A stretch of DNA of 64,000 nt from Persicaria tinctoria (GCA_037127255.1 JBANSL010000004.1:85146627-85210626), one strand, 5' to 3'. Shown: positions 10,736 to 22,205, numbered from the stretch's first letter. Translations and numbers: made by a program. The notes: generated by a model from the letters alone, not told the origin.

Positions 10736-11665
10736 ATGAGATTAATGCAGTGTCAAGGAGAAAATTTTCACCATTATTTTACAAGAGTGCATAATTTATT
10801 GGACGCCCGTTATGCACGGGGTTACCAAGATAGTTTGCAAGATATGGTTGTTTGTGTACTTGAGGGCATGACTCCTGAGACCAACGAACTTGCTGAGTCT
10901 ATGAGTAACGGAGGCTTTGCGAGTTTTAATTTATCAGAGATGTGGGATTTTTTCTGCTACATGGGTCACCAGGTGGAGCAGGAAGAAGCTTTCACACGTC
11001 AGGTTATGTTGGAGCAAGTGCTTAAAAGGATGGAGCGAATTGAGGAACAATTAAACCAACTTAATCAACCGGTGAGTGAGTTGGATTGCTTTATTCCTCA
11101 AGTTGATGAAAGCCAAGACACAAACCATGACGGGTTGATCGATGAGAGCTCGATGCTCCCTGACATGGAGTCTCATGAGTGCACGCATGAGGATCCATGT
11201 GTTTTGGCTCCTATTTCATCTGAAGAAATCATCCATGACTTGCCTATCAAGGAATCATGTACCGAGCCGATTTATGTGGCTCCCGAAGAAGGTATTGATA
11301 TTTCTTACACTTTTGTGAATTTTGGTGAATATACAGACTCTTGGGAGCATTACTTTGAGAAGCCACCAGCGGAACTGTGTTGGTGGTATCATATTCCTTC
11401 AGAAAAGAGTCATGCTAGACTATTTGATAGATTGAAAGGGTTTTTGAATTTCATATTTTATGCTTTCAATTTATTGTGCTATGATGTTTTTTGTAAGATG
11501 TGTGCACATGAATATGATATGCTACTGAGAGCTTTAACAATGTCTGAATCGATCTTAGAGATTGTGAGTCAACCAAGGTATGTTTTTTTTTCCTTTTTAT
11601 TTTTAGTTAGGATTAATTTTTATATATTATTTATTTATTTCCGTAAAAAAAAAAACCTCCAGTAG
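10736..11665 (+). CDS. Gag-like ORF of the truncated Gypsy-type element
   Basis: A 309-aa ORF opens 110 bp after the primer site. Residues 8-75 (FHHYFTRVHNLL..VVCVLEGMTPETNELAESM..LSEMWDFFCYM) match the layout of plant retrotransposon gag domains, where a short helix region is followed by 'YEGL-P-NR--LES' and 'AWDFF'. Residues 90-115 form a likely coiled coil (VLKRMERIEEQLNQLNQ). The rest is acidic, with a hydrophobic FLNFIFYAFNLLCYDVF stretch near residue 240, unusual for gag. No zinc knuckle, protease or RT follows; sequence identity to the element is lost near 11640. It may be a gag-only or domain-swapped non-autonomous element. The exact product is uncertain. Confidence 0.5.
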   Translation: MRLMQCQGENFHHYFTRVHNLLDARYARGYQDSLQDMVVCVLEGMTPETNELAESMSNGGFASFNLSEMWDFFCYMGHQVEQEEAFTRQVMLEQVLKRMERIEEQLNQLNQPVSELDCFIPQVDESQDTNHDGLIDESSMLPDMESHECTHEDPCVLAPISSEEIIHDLPIKESCTEPIYVAPEEGIDISYTFVNFGEYTDSWEHYFEKPPAELCWWYHIPSEKSHARLFDRLKGFLNFIFYAFNLLCYDVFCKMCAHEYDMLLRALTMSESILEIVSQPRYVFFSFLFLVRINFYILFIYFRKKKNLQ

Positions 11666-12540
11666 TCCCGTCTCCCTCTTCCTTCCCTGCTGAGCGCCGA
11701 CCTCCTTCGCTCGCCCTTCGCATCACCTTCCTCCTCTGTTCCGTCTCGCCGCCGGCCGCCACCACCGCACCCCCACGACATCAGATCTCTCCCATTCCCT
11801 TCCTCATCACCATCGTCCACCGCCTCTTCATCCTCCGATGGTCTCCGGCTGCAGCACCATCGATTTCCTTCGCCCTTTCTCCCTCCGAACTGTCCTTCTA
11901 CCGCCTCCTCTGTCGCCGCTGCGGTCCACCTATTCCCCTCGCCGTCCCCTTCTGTTCACCGGACTCCCGCCACCGACCCCAGAAACCTACCTCCCCACCA
12001 GCAGCAGCCACCGCACCTCCACTCAAAGTTCCAGTACTCAGCCATCGCCACCCGACGTCGCCTGTCCTTGCTGCTGCTGGCTTCAATTTCAATCCCTAAC
12101 TCTGTGCCCTCCTCTGGGCCCTCGACGTCAATCTCCGCCCAGTCTGCAGGTTCGAAATCGATTTCACTTGTGATCAGTTTCTAATTTGAATTTCATGAAT
12201 TTGATTCTGAATTAGTGGCAGAGTTGATTTGTGCTTCGGTATGGTTACTGCTCAAGTGTTCTTTGATATGGGTTGTGGGATTTTTGTTGCTCGGATTGAT
12301 TTCTTTTGCTTGACTCTTGCTCCTATGTCCATTGATTTTTCATGATTGTATTCGCAAAGTGTGGATGAACATGATCGATAAGGCTGTCTCTATTTTACTA
12401 GTCAAGTTGCTAATTTTTATACTTGATTTGGCTCATGAATGGGCTTAAATTGATCAGGCAAGTTTATAGAGATGTTAATGTACTGCTAATGGTTTTAGAG
12501 GCCCTGATGAATTTCTTGAGTTTTGATACTTCATTGACCG
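11640..12540 (+). other. GC-rich gene-head-like segment of unknown origin
   Basis: Directly after the gag-like ORF the composition jumps: 11655-12160 is C-rich on the plus strand (CTCCCTCTTCCTTCC, CCGCCGGCCGCC), like a plant 5' UTR/first exon. 12160-12540 then looks like the first intron of a gene (AATTTCATGAATTTGATTCTGAATTAG, TTGATTTGTGCTTCGG). ORFs on both strands here (11838-12173 +, 11635-11820 -) have low-complexity S/P/R-rich products and I do not call them genes. A captured gene head in a DNA transposon is the likeliest source. Confidence 0.35.
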
Positions 12541-12546
12541 GTGGAT

Positions 12547-13000
12547 AATTTCTCTTAAATAGATGAATAATTGTAGACTTTGGGTGAATAACTCATGTTT
12601 TCCTATTAAATCACACATTTCTCAACCATAAACGTGAATATATATTGTTACTCAAAATTTCCTTATTTCTACGAATAATTTCTCATAAATCGATGAATAA
12701 TTACATAATTTGGACGAATAACTCATGTTTTCCCATTTAATTGCACATTACCGAACCATAAATACAAATACTATTACTAAAATTTCATTAATAATTCCTA
12801 AAAAATCGATGAATAATTTAAGAATTTAAATGAATAACTCATGTTTTCCCATTTGATCGCACATTACGTACTCAACCATAAATACGAATATTGTTACTCA
12901 AAATTTTGTTAATTTATATGAATACGTCATCATAAATCATTGAATAATTATAAATTTTGGATGAATAACTCGCGCTTTCACATTAAATAGAAATACGGTA
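12547..13000 (+). repeat. About 3.6 tandem copies of a ~123-bp repeat
   Basis: Units start near 12547, 12675, 12791 and 12923. Each reads AAT-TC-TAAAT-GATGAATAATT, then GAATAACTCATGTTTTCC, CACATT, AACCATAAA-ACGAATA and TTACTCAAAATTT. Copies differ by roughly 10-20 % and the last is partial. The unit is AT-rich and non-coding. Confidence 0.8.
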
Positions 13001-13984
13001 AGTAGAAATATAGATGTATGCACGGTAAATATTTCATCATATATTAATATTAGTAATCATTTATATGAATAATTTATCCTATTATTTATTTATAAAAGAT
13101 ATAGAAAAACAAAGAAAAAAACCAAATAAAAAGGATTAACGTTTTTTTTGAAGAAAAAGAACGTAAGGAGCAAAATAAATAAAACTAGTACGATTCCCGC
13201 GCCATGACGCGTTTTTTATAAACTAAAATATTATATATATATATATACATATATATATATAAATATTATAAAATATTAATAAATGTTAAGATAAAAATAA
13301 AATAAAATAAAACTTTACAATTAATGTATCTTATAATTATTTCAGATTTTTTTTTAATCTTATGTAAAGTATAATACATAAATATAGATATTTTAAATTA
13401 CTCAATAATAATAATATCAATATCATTATAAGTTATAATATTGTTTAAATGTGATGTGTCATAATCAATAGTTATATTCAATGTTTTGAATTAAACTCAA
13501 TAGTTGGTAAAATTAAAGAAAAAAGAGAATTAAAGGAAGAAGAAGAAGAAAAAAAGGAGAATTAAAGAAAAGAGATAATGAGCTTTATAGACCTTTTTCA
13601 TTGTTTTTTTAAGTTTATAGACCCCATAATAAATTCTTTAATTATATAGACCTTTTCCTATATATTGTTCCATTTATACCCTCAATGCTTTTTATTTTTT
13701 TTAAAATTTAACATCTTTAATAATAAATTTGAAAAATGGGTAAAATTAAAAATCAAAGGAAAAAAATTATAATTTATTATATTCAATCCCTAATAAAAAT
13801 ATCTAAGGACGTACATTACAATAAAATTATTAATTATTGTAACACAATAACTTGTGTGTATCTCATCTTTATTGTAATACAATATTACTACCGTAGAGAT
13901 TTCATATTGTAATACAATGAGTCATTTAGTGTAATCATTCATGTATTACAATAAATAAAATATTTATTGTAAATGTATTGTAAT

Positions 13985-14433
13985 TAGACCTGTCAAACGG
14001 GTCATTCGGGTCGGGTTCGGGTCGGGTCACTTTGAGTTTCGGGTAAAACGGGTCTCGGGTAAAACGGGTTTCGGGTTGACTCGAACTCGGGTTTGATCGG
14101 GTTTCGGGTCGGGTTCGGGTCGATTTCGGGTTTGTCAATTTTTTCTTTTTTAAATTAAAAAAATCATTATTTGATAACTTTGTGATAAATTTTAATTATA
14201 TATAATTATAAATCAACCGGGTCAATCGGGTCATCGGGTCAATCGGGTAAATCGGGTCAAAATTACCGGGTCAATCGGGTTACCGGGTCGAAACCCAGAT
14301 TACCCGGAAAATTTCGGGTTTTTCGGGTTCGGGTTGAAAAAAAATTTCTAGTCAAAATTTTCGGGTTCGGGTCGGAAATTTTTCGGGTCGGTCGGATCGG
14401 GTCACCGGGTCGGGTTGTGTTTTGACAGGTCTA
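13985..14433. mobile_element. hAT-type MITE with perfect 8-bp target duplication
   Basis: The 13-bp terminal inverted repeats TAGACCTGTCAAA are perfect at both ends, and the flanks carry an identical 8-bp direct repeat ATTGTAAT (13977-13984 and 14434-14441), the hAT signature. The 449-bp interior is made mostly of CGGGT, CGGGTC and CGGGTT units on the plus strand, giving long G-rich runs, with a short AT-rich spacer at 14140-14210. There is no coding capacity, so it must have been mobilised in trans. Confidence 0.92.
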
Positions 14434-14487
14434 ATTGTAATTGATTATTTTAATCGCATATGTAAATATTACAAACAAAGCTAATAT

Positions 14488-14490
<3 letters not shown>

Positions 14491-14583
<93 letters not shown>
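14491..14583. repeat. (TA)n microsatellite, about 93 bp
   Basis: Uninterrupted TA dinucleotides. The ORF of isoleucine/tyrosine repeats across it is an artefact. Confidence 0.97.
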
Positions 14584-14586
<3 letters not shown>

Positions 14587-15130
14587 ATGCTATAAATTAG
14601 TGCGTCCTAGTATTATAATAATGTAGAATTTCAAAAAATATATATAATTATCTTAAACTATTTAATTTTAAAAATAGTTTTCAATTTTATGATTAAAGTA
14701 TTTTTTTTATTAAACTAAAACAATCAAGGGTAAACAAGTAATAACACCAACAAAAGGGTCTATATACTTAAAAGATTTATTATGGGGTCTATTAACTTAA
14801 GAAATTATGGAAACGAGTCTAAATCCTCCAATTATCTCTAAAGAAAATCCAAGAAAAATGGCAAAAAAAAACAAAATTTAGATAAGACTCCTAAAATGCC
14901 TCTAAGATTGACACATCATCCTACACTTTTCTAAATTAAGAATTTATATAGATAAAATTGGGTGAAGGGTGGTTTCCAAATGTTTACTGCGCGTGATGAG
15001 GGGGTTTTTGGGTGGGGCAATTGTTTTGTATTTAAAAAAATTATTAATTGAGGCCATTGATTTACCTGGATTGAGTGGTTGAGATTCGTTCACAGCTTAC
15101 ACCCTAAGCCTTGTTTACACCAAACCACCC

Positions 15131-15153
15131 TATCTATCTATCTATCTATCTAC

Positions 15154-15212
<59 letters not shown>

Positions 15213-15304
15213 CCTATCTATCTACCTATCTACCTATCTATCTACCTATCTACCTATCTACCTACCTATCTATCTATCTACCTATCTATCTATCTATCTA
15301 TCTA

Positions 15305-15375
<71 letters not shown>
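15131..15375. repeat. Compound (TATC/TACC)n-(TA)n microsatellite
   Basis: 15131-15306 is TATC repeats with interspersed TACC units, and 15307-15375 is pure TA. The two overlapping 95-101-aa ORFs here are translations of the repeat. Confidence 0.97.
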
Positions 15376-15380
<5 letters not shown>

Positions 15381-15513
15381 TTGATTCAGTTAGCTTAACA
15401 TCTGAGGACCGGGGAAGGACGCATCTCGATCTGCTGCATATATTCTAATACAAAAGCTTAAGCCAATGTACATGTAGCAGCTTCACCTTATATACTAAAT
15501 CAAACCTCGATAT

Positions 15514-15736
15514 TGACGGAATCGGAATTGGTTTCTTGATTGAGAGAAAATGGAAAGAACATAGAGAGGAGGAAGGAGGGAAGAGGGTGAGTTTGTTATT
15601 TTTGATCAAATCGAAGAATCTGTAACAAACTCTCGGCTTTATAACAAACCGAGGTCAGAGACAAAATGAACAAAATGGGTTGGGCTTAGCCCAAACACAA
15701 CGAATACAGAATTAGGCCCATTGTCTAAATCTAATA
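15514..15736 (-). repeat. 3' LTR of Copia element
   Basis: On the coding strand it begins TATTAGATTTAGAC and ends CGATTCCGTCA. The exact 5-bp target duplication outside fixes the ends, so the first dinucleotide is TA, not the usual TG. Confidence 0.93.
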
Positions 15737-18657
15737 CCCCCCTTCAATCAACCCGATCTTGCGCAACAATGGATGAAGACGAACTCCAGCGACATTTTTA
15801 GTCAGGAAATCTGCAAGTTGGGACTGTGTGGAAATGTGGGAGAGGGTGATTAGCCCTTCGAGGAATTTCTCTCGAGCAAAATGGCAATCCAGATCTATAT
15901 GCTTTGTCCGTTCGTGGAACACGGGATTGTGAGTGATGTAGATGGCGGCCTGGTTATCGCAACGGATAGGAATTGGGGCAATGTGAGGAACCCTAATCTC
16001 TGCTAATAGACGAATTAGCCAGGCGAGCTCCGAACATACTCTTCGAATTGATCGATATTCAGCTTCAGCGGAAGAAAGCGAGACGGAGACTTGCTTTTTG
16101 GACTTCCAAGAGAGCAAACTGGCACCCAGAAAAACCAGATAACCACTTATAGATCGACGAGAGAATGGGCAACTGGCCCAATCGGCGTCACAGAAAGCAT
16201 GTAGTCGAAAATCTGAAGTGGAAGTCAGAAGTAGCCCCTTGTGTTGAGTGCCACGAAGATATCTTAGGACATGAAAACCAGCATTCGGATGTGAAGACCT
16301 GGGATGCTGCATGAACTGGCTTAACAACTGGACTGTAAAGGCTAAATCAGGACGAGTGTGGACCAGGAAATTGAGTTTTCCAACTAATCGTCGATATAGT
16401 GTTGGATCATCGAGTGGATCCCCATCATCTGGTGACAGACGAAGTTGTGGATCAAGGGGGCTAACAACATTGGGCCCAGAGAATTGAAATTCCCTTAGCA
16501 GCTCATCAATAAATCTTCTCTGCGTAAGTACAAGACCATCCTGAACTCGAAGGAATTCAATTCCAAGGAAGAAATGCAAGTCCCCAAGATCCTTGATTAT
16601 GAATTCTGTATCAAAGAACTGTTTTAATGCAACCATTTCAGCAACATCACTGCCAGTAAGGAGCAAGTCATCCACATATACCCCAACAAAAACCTCTCCT
16701 GAAAGCTTCTTCTTGAAGAACAATGAATAATCGTTTTTGGATTGACAGTAACCCCTTGCCTTGAGAGCAAGAGACAAACGAGCATGCCACTGCCTGGATG
16801 CCTGTTTGAGGCCATAAAGAGACCTTTGCAACTTGCAAATCATGTTGGTACCAGTCACCATGAGGCCAGGAGGAAGCTTCATGTACACCTCCTCATCCAA
16901 AGTGCCATGTAAAAAGCCATTATTTACATCTAGTTGCATCATTTTCCAGCCCTTTTTGAGTGCTACTGTGATCAAGGCTCTCACTGTAGTCATTTTTACC
17001 ACTGGTGAAAAGGTTTCATTGAAATAAACTTCTTCCTTTTGAGTGTATCCTTTAACAACCAGCCTTGCTTTATATCTTTCTAAGCTGCCATCAGCTTTCC
17101 TTTTCACCTTGTAAACCCACCTACACCCAATTGCCTTTTTCCCTTTTGGAAGAGGCACAACACTCCAAGTATGATTCAACTCCAAGGCTTTGAATTCAGA
17201 TGGGCAATGATGGTTAGTTGGAATGGAAAAGGAGGGAGCAGATCCTTCATTGACAATGGAATGGTTGTTTCTGTATGGGAAAATTGTTTCCTGAAACTGA
17301 ACATCCCTTGAAGAAAATACCTTTTTATCACCAAGACTGAGCAGTTTGTATCCCTTCTTCCCAGAAGGAAATCCCAATAAGATACAAGACACTGCTCTTG
17401 GAGAAAACTTGTCTCTCTCATGCTTCAAGGTTGAGGCAAAGCAAAGACTCCCAAAACACCTGAGATTGTCATACTCAGGAGGTCTAGAGTGCAACAACTC
17501 AAAAGAATATTTGAAATGCAGAACTTTGCTAGGAAATCTATTGATCAAATAAACTGCCATGGTCACACTGTCTCCCCAGAATTCCTTTGGCAAATTTGCT
17601 TCAAACAACAATCCTCTAGCCACCTCCAGGATGTGCCTATGCTTGCGTTCAACCACCCCATTCTGTTGGGGAGTAGCCACACAAGACGTCTGATGCACAA
17701 TCCCATGATCAAGGAGGTATTTGGCATGATCAGTTGAGCTTCCAAGCTTAAAAGCATTGTCAGTTCTAATCATTCGAACCTTTTTGCCAAACTGTCTCTC
17801 TGCTAGAGAAATGAATTGTTTAATGACAGTAAAACTGTAATCCTTATGTGGCAACAGTTTGATCCATGTATGCCTTGTGAAGTCATCAACCAATGTGATG
17901 AAAAACCTGTTACCATCATAAGTTGGTACCCTATAGGGACCCCAGACATCAATGTGAACTAAATCAAAACAAGTTGTGGTGCTAATACAACTGTCAGGAA
18001 AGGGCAATCTGGTTTGTCTTGCCTTGGCACATACATCACATGCCTTCAAAACCTTATTACATTCAACATCAACTGAAACAATTGGAGTTTGGAGATTGGA
18101 AGATGACCTAATCTCTTGTGCCACAACACAGCATCCACTGTTGCAGCAACCTTATTTGTTGAAGAAGAAACCATGGACAAGGGCTTGATTGAACTGCATT
18201 TGCCAGGGTGTAGTAGAAACAGATCACGTGCACATTCACCAATCTTCATAGGAGCCTTCATCAAAGGACCCTGCATGTAGCACCCTTTCTCTATAAACAA
18301 AATAAAGCAGTGCAAATCTTTGACCAATTTCCCCACTGAAATCAGGCTGCACTTGAAACTGGGAACATACAACACATTGTCCAGTTTCAAGCCTATCAAC
18401 ACCTTAACTGTGCCTGCAGTTGTGACAGTGGTAACCTCTGTAGTGGGTAAAGTGACTGAAAAAGGTTTTGAAAGAGGGTAGGTGGTGGTGAACATGGAGG
18501 CATCACTACACATATGACCGCTTGCCCTACTATCCACAATCCATGTTACCCCATTCAGAACTTGTGTGGTTAGAGAAGTACCTGAGAAACCAACAAAATC
18601 GTCTGCCACAGGTTGTTTTTCTTGAGATCCAACCCTTGCAGACTGCAGCAAGCTCAT
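15731..18657 (-). pseudogene. Copia Pol (protease, integrase, RT, RNase H) with frameshift
   Basis: Protease lies near 18530 (WIVDSRASGHM): the catalytic DSG triplet reads DSR, so it is probably dead. The frame shifts near 18060-18124, in the integrase zinc region (LWHKRLGHL..CDVCAKARQ). Downstream, one 797-aa frame carries the integrase core (HIDVWG, RTDNA, VVERKHRHI as D, D, E), RT (QLDVNNGFLHG, YVDDLLLTGSD) and RNase H (SSAEAEYRSI, IRCDNQAAI, HIDLDCHF). It stops in the first bases of the 3' LTR. Integrase-before-RT order marks it as Ty1/Copia. The proteins could complement nothing in cis without repair. Confidence 0.92.
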
Positions 18658-18711
18658 GATCTGAGCAAGCTGGGAGGAAGTAAGGTCAGAGTTGCCACTC
18701 TGAGCAACAGC

Positions 18712-19692
18712 TCATGCAAACTTACCATCTCCAGATGGCCTTTTCTCCTTGTCTTTGCCATATCCAGGAGGGAAGCCAATCAAGAAAAAACACATATCAA
18801 CTGTGTGATTGGTCTTTTTGCAATTGGTGCAAAATAGAGGCTTCCTTCCTGATCCACTAGCACCAGCTTGATTTCCTTTTGAAGAGCCTTGTGTCTTGAC
18901 AAACATGGACATAACATCACTAGAGCCACCAGACTTGGACTCTTTTTGATTGCCATGCTGTGTACTAACATGTGAGAACAGACCATTAGTCACATCTGTG
19001 CCTCGCTTAGAATCTCTTTGATTCTCCTCCTCCACAATAAGCGAGTAGACACGATCTATGCTAGGAAGGGGTTCCATCATAAGAACAGACCCTCTAGCAG
19101 ACAAAAAAGACTCATTCAAACCCATTAGCAATTCAATCAGTCTCTCATTCTCTAAAAATTTAGCCATCTCATTTGCTGCTCCACAAGTACAGATGGGCAG
19201 GCTACGAGCACTGTCCAGTTCATCCCAGAGAGACTTAACTTTATTGAAATAAGTCGGAAAGGGACTCGTACCTTGCTCGGCGCGTCCGATCTCTTTCTTG
19301 ATTGAGAACAACTGAGTTCCTCCCAATTTTCCATATCTGGAAATAAGTGTGCGCCAGATTGAACATCCATTTTCCATGTAAATGATGCTTCTCTTAATTT
19401 CAGCACTTAAGCTGTTCAGAATCCAGGCGATCACCATGTTGTTGCATCTCTTCCATTGTTGGAGCCTTGGAGATGCCGGATCTGGTTTAGGAATGTCGTC
19501 GTTGATAAACTCGGGCTTGTTTTTCGCCGATAAAGCAATGAGCACTGAACGCCTCCATTCTCCAAAGTTCCTCCCATCAAACGCGGGAGTGACCAACACA
19601 GTTCCAGGATTATCGCTCGGATGGAGGTAGAATGGATCGTTCGGATCAGCGAAAACTGGAGGAGCTGGGATCTGGACTTCGTTGTCGGCCAT
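18712..19692 (-). CDS. Copia Gag (UBN2-type) ending at a premature stop
   Basis: Starting at the MADNEVQIP methionine (19692), the protein has the Copia N-terminal block FADPNDPFYLHPSDNPGT, the FDGRNFGEWRRSVLIAL motif, a central UBN2-like helical domain and a CCHC zinc knuckle (CTNCKKTNHTVDMC) near residue 280. The frame is cut by a TGA at 18712-18714, but it continues open beyond it into the protease region. The stop therefore looks like a point mutation (CGA to TGA would explain it) rather than the natural end. Gag forms the particle and packages the element RNA. Confidence 0.85.
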   Translation of the reverse strand: MADNEVQIPAPPVFADPNDPFYLHPSDNPGTVLVTPAFDGRNFGEWRRSVLIALSAKNKPEFINDDIPKPDPASPRLQQWKRCNNMVIAWILNSLSAEIKRSIIYMENGCSIWRTLISRYGKLGGTQLFSIKKEIGRAEQGTSPFPTYFNKVKSLWDELDSARSLPICTCGAANEMAKFLENERLIELLMGLNESFLSARGSVLMMEPLPSIDRVYSLIVEEENQRDSKRGTDVTNGLFSHVSTQHGNQKESKSGGSSDVMSMFVKTQGSSKGNQAGASGSGRKPLFCTNCKKTNHTVDMCFFLIGFPPGYGKDKEKRPSGDGKFA

Positions 19693-19781
19693 GATTGCAT
19701 TGAAGAGCAAAACTGGAAAACGCGGAAGCTAAGCAACTTGATGGAACCAGATCTGGATTCAAAATCCGAGCTCTGATACCA

Positions 19782-20004
19782 TGACGGAATCGGAATTGGT
19801 TTCTTTATTGAGAGAAAATGGAAAGAACACAGAGAGGAGGAAGGGGGGAAGAGGGTGAGTTTGTTATTTTTGATCAAATCGGAGAATCTGTAACAAACTC
19901 TCGGCTTTATAACAAACCGAGGTCAGAGACAAAATGAACAAAATGGGCTGGGCTTAGCCCAAACACAACGAATACAGAATTAGGCCCATTGTCTAAATCT
20001 AATA
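19782..20004 (-). repeat. 5' LTR of Copia element
   Basis: Same length as the 3' LTR and about 98 % identical by eye. Next to it inside (19768-19781) is the tRNA-iMet-type primer site. Confidence 0.93.
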
Positions 20005-20009
20005 GATAT

Positions 20010-20270
20010 CAATGGATCAATCAAGTTTCGATAGGAACATACCTTATCCCATAAATATGGATCGGGTTTCTTGGAGACCTTGACATTAAGAATCTTCGAG
20101 GGATCCGGCATCTGCCACCAGCACCATGGCTTAGTCCCATTGATGATGTGCAGAGCATAACGGCTAATAGTAGTGCTAGTATTAGGGCTCAGCTCAGCAT
20201 CTTGCAAGTAATACACAATTTTTTTTAGCTCCAATTCTACTATTTGCTTTGCCTCATACCAACAATCCAT
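20010..20270 (-). pseudogene. Unassigned host-like exon, isolated
   Basis: The minus strand starts MDCWYEAKQIVELELKKIV at 20270 and reads through ..TISRYALHIINGTKPWCWW and KKPDPYLWDK to a GTATGTTCC donor near 20045. The composition and donor look like a genuine plant exon, but I do not recognise the protein. The Copia insertion lies just beyond the donor, and a gag-only element was inserted at 20663 on the other side, so neighbouring exons cannot be followed. Confidence 0.35.
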
Positions 20271-20662
20271 TTATTTCCAACTTGGACCAAGCAGCCCATT
20301 ATTTTGGTATTTGAATATGTGAATTAATTCTAACATAATGTTACAAGAAGTTTGTTTTACAGGCAAAGGGTAAACAATAAATTTAAGATTTTCGTTCTTG
20401 ATTGATGACAAATTCTTTTGACATTTGGTTTCAAGCACGTTCGTCTTCGTAAATTTAAGATTTTCACCTTCACTGCGAATGCTCAAATACACGTGTTTGA
20501 AAGTGCGTACATCTTAGTAAAGGTTTTCAGAAGGTTTTGGTTCTTCACCTTTTTTAAGATGTTGACAAATTGGTGTCGTACTTTTGTCTTTGGCAAGGCA
20601 TCTTGAGTATACAGTTACAGTGTGACGCTCATTGCAAGGAACGCGTAGGGGGCATGGTGAAC
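20271..20662. other. Intergenic between two LTR elements
   Basis: No gene recognised. Two near-repeats of CTTCGTAAATTTAAGATTTTC / TTAAGATTTTCGTTCTTG lie at 20381-20470. Confidence 0.3.
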
Positions 20663-21794
20663 TGAAGTGCGGAATAGGCAGATAAAAGGCTAACAAGTAC
20701 TCTAGCAAGGGAGGAAGAAAGAGTATGCAAACTTTTCACAAATGCTGAAAACTGTAAGACCTTACCAGCCAGAGGTAAGACCTTACCAGCCAGAGGTAAG
20801 ACCTTATCTGTAAAACAGTAGCAAGTTAAGCACGAAATAATGAATAAGAAGTAAAGACAAACACAAGCACGAAAGTAAAGAGCAGAAAGAAAAGCACACG
20901 ATACTTGTTAACGAGGTTCGGCACAACCGCCTACGTCCCCGCCTAGGGTTATCCAACCCGTAGGATTCAACACACTTTATTTCACTTTGCCTTATGAGTC
21001 CTAGATACAACCTCTAGAAGACTTACACACTTCTAGACTTCCTTACTATCTAGCAACCCAAACTCTCTAGTGAAACAAAGCACCTACCGATACCGAAGTA
21101 TCTATACGTTTGGGTAGAGATGTACCCTTAGTATAACCTAGAATGAATTGTACGATAAAGCTCAAGTAAACCTCACAAGCTCTCAAAGAAATAAAACAAT
21201 TAAGCAAAGAGAGAGATGCGAGATCGGTTGATGCAGGAGATGAAATTGCAGAAGACGTTTAAGCGCTGTAGAGTGTTGTATTCTTCGGCAATCTTCCTCT
21301 CCTCCTTATAAAGGCCGTCCGTTCGAGTTTGAATTAATTTGAACGCTTGAACTTTGGACGCTTGATTTGTTGAGAGACGTTTGCTGGAGATACGGAGAGA
21401 AGAACCAACAATTTGAAAACTCTTCCAGAAGCTACGTACACCAAGGATTTGGTTGATTTGAAATGATGAAGGCTAAAGGCTTGGTCAATCAAATCCCTAA
21501 AAAATCTCAACAAACAAGCTAATATATATATGGTTAGATAAGATAGAATTTAAAGCATATAAACCAAATATATAAATTACGTAGTCTAAAGCAAATCTAG
21601 GCCCATTAAACAAAAGCCTTTAAACAAACTTACGTACCTCCACAAAATCTCCACAAATAAAACAAATGAATAATATGAATGCAAGATCAATAAATAAATC
21701 GGCACATATAAATAAATACTAATTGATATTATTTGTCTTCCATCATATAAAAATATATCACAAATATATGCACATCATCAAGGTGGAATCAACA
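20663..21794 (-). repeat. 3' LTR of gag-only element
   Basis: It contains GTAAGACCTTACCAGCCAGAG twice in tandem (20755-20797), against once in the other LTR. The 68-aa ORF inside it occurs in both LTRs and is not a gene. Confidence 0.9.
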
Positions 21795-22205
21795 ATCTCC
21801 CCCTTGATGGAAGACAAAACAAATATCAATTATATATAAATAAATAGCATCGCAGAGCATCATAAGTAACATAACATCATATATCATAAGCAACTAATTT
21901 CTCGCCCTTTTTGTCTTCCAACAAGGAAGGGAAGAAATTGGATTTTCACCATTTCACCAGCTTGTCAAGACCTTGAAACTGCTCTCAAGGCCTTGAGATG
22001 TTAGTAGACAGCATTACTCCCCCTACGATAATGCTTCACTGTTCAACATACCAATAAAGCTCCAAAAATAATATTAAACAGAGAGAATCATTAGTAGCAC
22101 AAAAACATTTAAATATATTAAAAATTATCCTATATCACCAAGAGCGATTGATCCAATCCATTTAAGCTCTTTGATCTTGGTGATATCCTGCAAAACGAAC
22201 AAACA

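Larger units (their letters stand above)
13185..14952 (-). mobile_element. Probable second non-autonomous Helitron (with nested hAT MITE and TA repeat)
   Basis: The plus strand reads ..AAAA|CTAGTACGATTCCCGCGCCATGACGCG: reversed, this is a Helitron 3' end with a small CGCG hairpin followed about 10 nt later by CTAG, preceded by A at 13184. The best opposite end is ..TTTATATAGA|T at 14952/14953, giving a TCTATATAAATT 5' start like the TCTATATA start of the 8973-9784 Helitron. The interior is AT-rich and contains no helicase gene. The 3' end is well supported; the 5' end is chosen only by motif and could be elsewhere. Confidence 0.5.
15514..20004 (-). mobile_element. Full-length Ty1/Copia retrotransposon with TA...CA LTR ends
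   Basis: Two 223-bp LTRs (15514-15736 and 19782-20004) enclose gag and pol on the minus strand. The target duplication GATAT is perfect at 15509-15513 and 20005-20009. The primer site next to the 5' LTR reads TGGTATCAGAGCTC (initiator tRNA-Met type) and a GGGGGG tract ends the polypurine tract at 15737-15742. I count five differences between the LTRs (about 2 %), so the insertion is fairly young. The coding region is broken by a stop, a frameshift and a changed protease site, so this copy is not autonomous. Confidence 0.95.

Noticed and set aside
14441..15398. Isoleucine/tyrosine and serine/tyrosine repeat ORFs across the microsatellites
   Set aside because: They are translations of (TA)n and (TATC)n with no codon preference or flanking gene structure.
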